Below are positions 5,474-6,639 of a stretch of DNA of 6,639 nucleotides, one piece after another. Position 1 is the first letter of the stretch, and each line of letters starts with the position of its first letter. The DNA is from JAYEMH01 sp034717985 [NCBI: Candidatus Ratteibacteria bacterium] (lineage in GTDB: Bacteria > CAZDME01 > JAYEMH01). The stretch spans positions 1 to 6,639 of the forward strand of contig JAYEMH010000049.1 in NCBI GenBank assembly GCA_034717985.1. The letters are read 5' to 3'. The notes beneath the pieces were generated by a model, which was not told where the DNA came from, did not search any database, and saw only the letters and a program-made list of their open reading frames with translations. Made by a program: the position numbers and the translations under genes.

Positions 5474-6631
5474 TTATCTCTTCTTGGCCATCTCTTTAAT
5501 TAAATTTAAAGCTATAATGTTCCGTTGAATTTGATTCGTTCCTTCATAAATCTGGGTAATCTTGGCATCGCGAAACATTTTCTCCACCGGATACTCCTTC
5601 ATATACCCATAACCGCCAAAAATCTGCACCGCATCGGTTGTTACTTTCATAGCGGTATCGGAAGCAAACACCTTAGCCATAGCTGAATCTTTGGAGATAT
5701 TTTTTTCTCCGCGGTCAATCATTCGCGCCGTGCTATAGACCAAAGCCCGGGCCGCTTCGGTAAGAGTAGCCATATCAGCCAGCATATGCTGAATGGCCTG
5801 AAAAGAAGAAATGTATTGTCCAAATTGCTTTCGCTCCCGGCTGTAATTAAGAGCCGCATTCAAGGCTCCGTCAGCAATCCCGACTGCCTGAGCGCCAATG
5901 CCCGGACGGGTAACATCAAAGGTTTTCATGGCAATAACGAAACCCATTCCTTCACGAGACAAAAGATTTTCGCCGGATATTTTACAATCATTAAGAATTA
6001 ATTCACGGGTGGCAGAGGAGCGAATGCCTAATTTGTTCTCTTTTTTTCCGAAATCAAATCCGGGTGTTCCCTTCTCGACAATGAAAGCCGAGGCGCCGCG
6101 AGTACCCTTAGCTTTATTAGTCATGGCAAAGATAACATAGATATCCGCTTCTCCCCCATTGGTAATCCATTGCTTGGTTCCGTTTAAAACATAGCTGTCA
6201 CCTTCTTTACGGGCAGTCATCGCTATAGCCGCCGCATCGCTTCCGGCATCAGGTTCGGTTAAGGCAAAGGCCCCTAATTTTTCCCCGCAAGCTAACGGCG
6301 GTATAAACTTCTTTTTCTGCTCTTCACTTCCAAAAATCAAAATAGGGTAGGCGCCCAGACCATTGGCCGCATAACTTACCGCTACCCCGGCGCAAACTTT
6401 ACTCAACTCTTCTACCACCAAACACTGTTCCAAACAGCCGCCGCCGGTCCCCCCATATTCCTGAGGCAGATAAACGCTGAACAGGTCAGCCTGAGCTAAA
6501 ACCTTCATTAACTCGTATGGAAATTCTCCCTTTTCGTCCAATTCGGCTGCTACCGGAGCAATTTTCTCCTCGGCAATCTTTCGGGTTAAATCTTTAATCA
6601 TATTTTGCTCTTCGGATAAATTATAATTCAT
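5474..6631 (-). CDS. Acyl-CoA dehydrogenase (FAD-dependent, ETF-linked)
   Basis: This enzyme interconverts an acyl-CoA and its 2,3-enoyl-CoA using FAD, exchanging electrons with the ETF encoded next. It has 385 residues, the usual size for short/medium-chain enzymes such as butyryl-CoA dehydrogenase. The helical N-terminal domain begins [14 protein letters not shown]. Family signature 1 is at about 123-135 ([13 protein letters not shown]) and the FAD-contacting WITNGG is at 155-160. RERKQFGQ (265-272) and signature 2 ([13 protein letters not shown] to FRDAK, 336-357) follow. [11 protein letters not shown] (361-371) places the catalytic base at Glu363, the position used by short- and medium-chain dehydrogenases. 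The TRPG at 241-244 replaces the more usual R-(I/V). The ATG at 6631 has GGGAAGGA directly abutting it, an unusually short spacing; the window ends there, so upstream signals are unseen. Substrate could be butyryl/crotonyl-, aryl-acrylyl- or other acyl-CoA; the sequence does not decide. Confidence 0.95.
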   Translation of the reverse strand: MNYNLSEEQNMIKDLTRKIAEEKIAPVAAELDEKGEFPYELMKVLAQADLFSVYLPQEYGGTGGGCLEQCLVVEELSKVCAGVAVSYAANGLGAYPILIFGSEEQKKKFIPPLACGEKLGAFALTEPDAGSDAAAIAMTARKEGDSYVLNGTKQWITNGGEADIYVIFAMTNKAKGTRGASAFIVEKGTPGFDFGKKENKLGIRSSATRELILNDCKISGENLLSREGMGFVIAMKTFDVTRPGIGAQAVGIADGALNAALNYSRERKQFGQYISSFQAIQHMLADMATLTEAARALVYSTARMIDRGEKNISKDSAMAKVFASDTAMKVTTDAVQIFGGYGYMKEYPVEKMFRDAKITQIYEGTNQIQRNIIALNLIKEMAKKR

Positions 6632-6639
6632 TCCTTCCC

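Overview
The window looks like bacterial chromosome from an uncultured, probably anaerobic or fermentative lineage. The anaerobic guess rests on an acyl-CoA dehydrogenase/ETF cluster whose EtfA carries a ferredoxin domain. GC content looks like the low 40s by eye. I cannot name the phylum from sequence alone. All six genes I can support are on the minus strand, so the biological order runs from high to low coordinates. No RNA gene, CRISPR array, transposase or phage gene was seen.

Positions 6631-4436 and the gene below hold a redox module: an acyl-CoA dehydrogenase (6631-5474), the ETF beta subunit (5359-4568) and an ETF alpha subunit with an N-terminal two-cluster ferredoxin domain (4435-3245). 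The gene order and the ferredoxin-fused EtfA resemble the caffeyl-CoA reductase complex CarCDE of Acetobacterium woodii and, more loosely, clostridial bcd-etfBA. A flavin-based electron-bifurcating enoyl-CoA reductase, or a confurcating acyl-CoA dehydrogenase, is therefore plausible. The acyl substrate cannot be read from the sequence.

Positions 3167-1 hold a carbohydrate ABC importer of the CUT1/MalEFG type: a substrate-binding lipoprotein (3167-1866), a MalF-like permease (1882-971, overlapping the lipoprotein gene by 17 bp) and a MalG-like permease (660-1) that runs off the low-coordinate edge. No ATPase gene is in view.

The most unusual feature is the spacers. Except for the overlapping lipoprotein/malF junction, every gap between genes (5360-5473, 4436-4567, 3168-3244, 661-970) is largely occupied by imperfect palindromic, low-complexity repeat elements. 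Each gap has its own sequence theme: purine-rich GGGAAACGG, AT-rich AAAACGTAAA, ACCGGTT-type, and a mosaic with CACAGAG/GCAAAGAG, a perfect 20-bp GC palindrome and an AATCCTGTAAATCCTGTC motif. One element reaches into the etfA stop codon, and the mosaic splits the normally adjacent malF and malG genes by about 310 bp. This suggests a genome heavily seeded with small non-coding palindromic elements that insert between, and occasionally into the ends of, genes.
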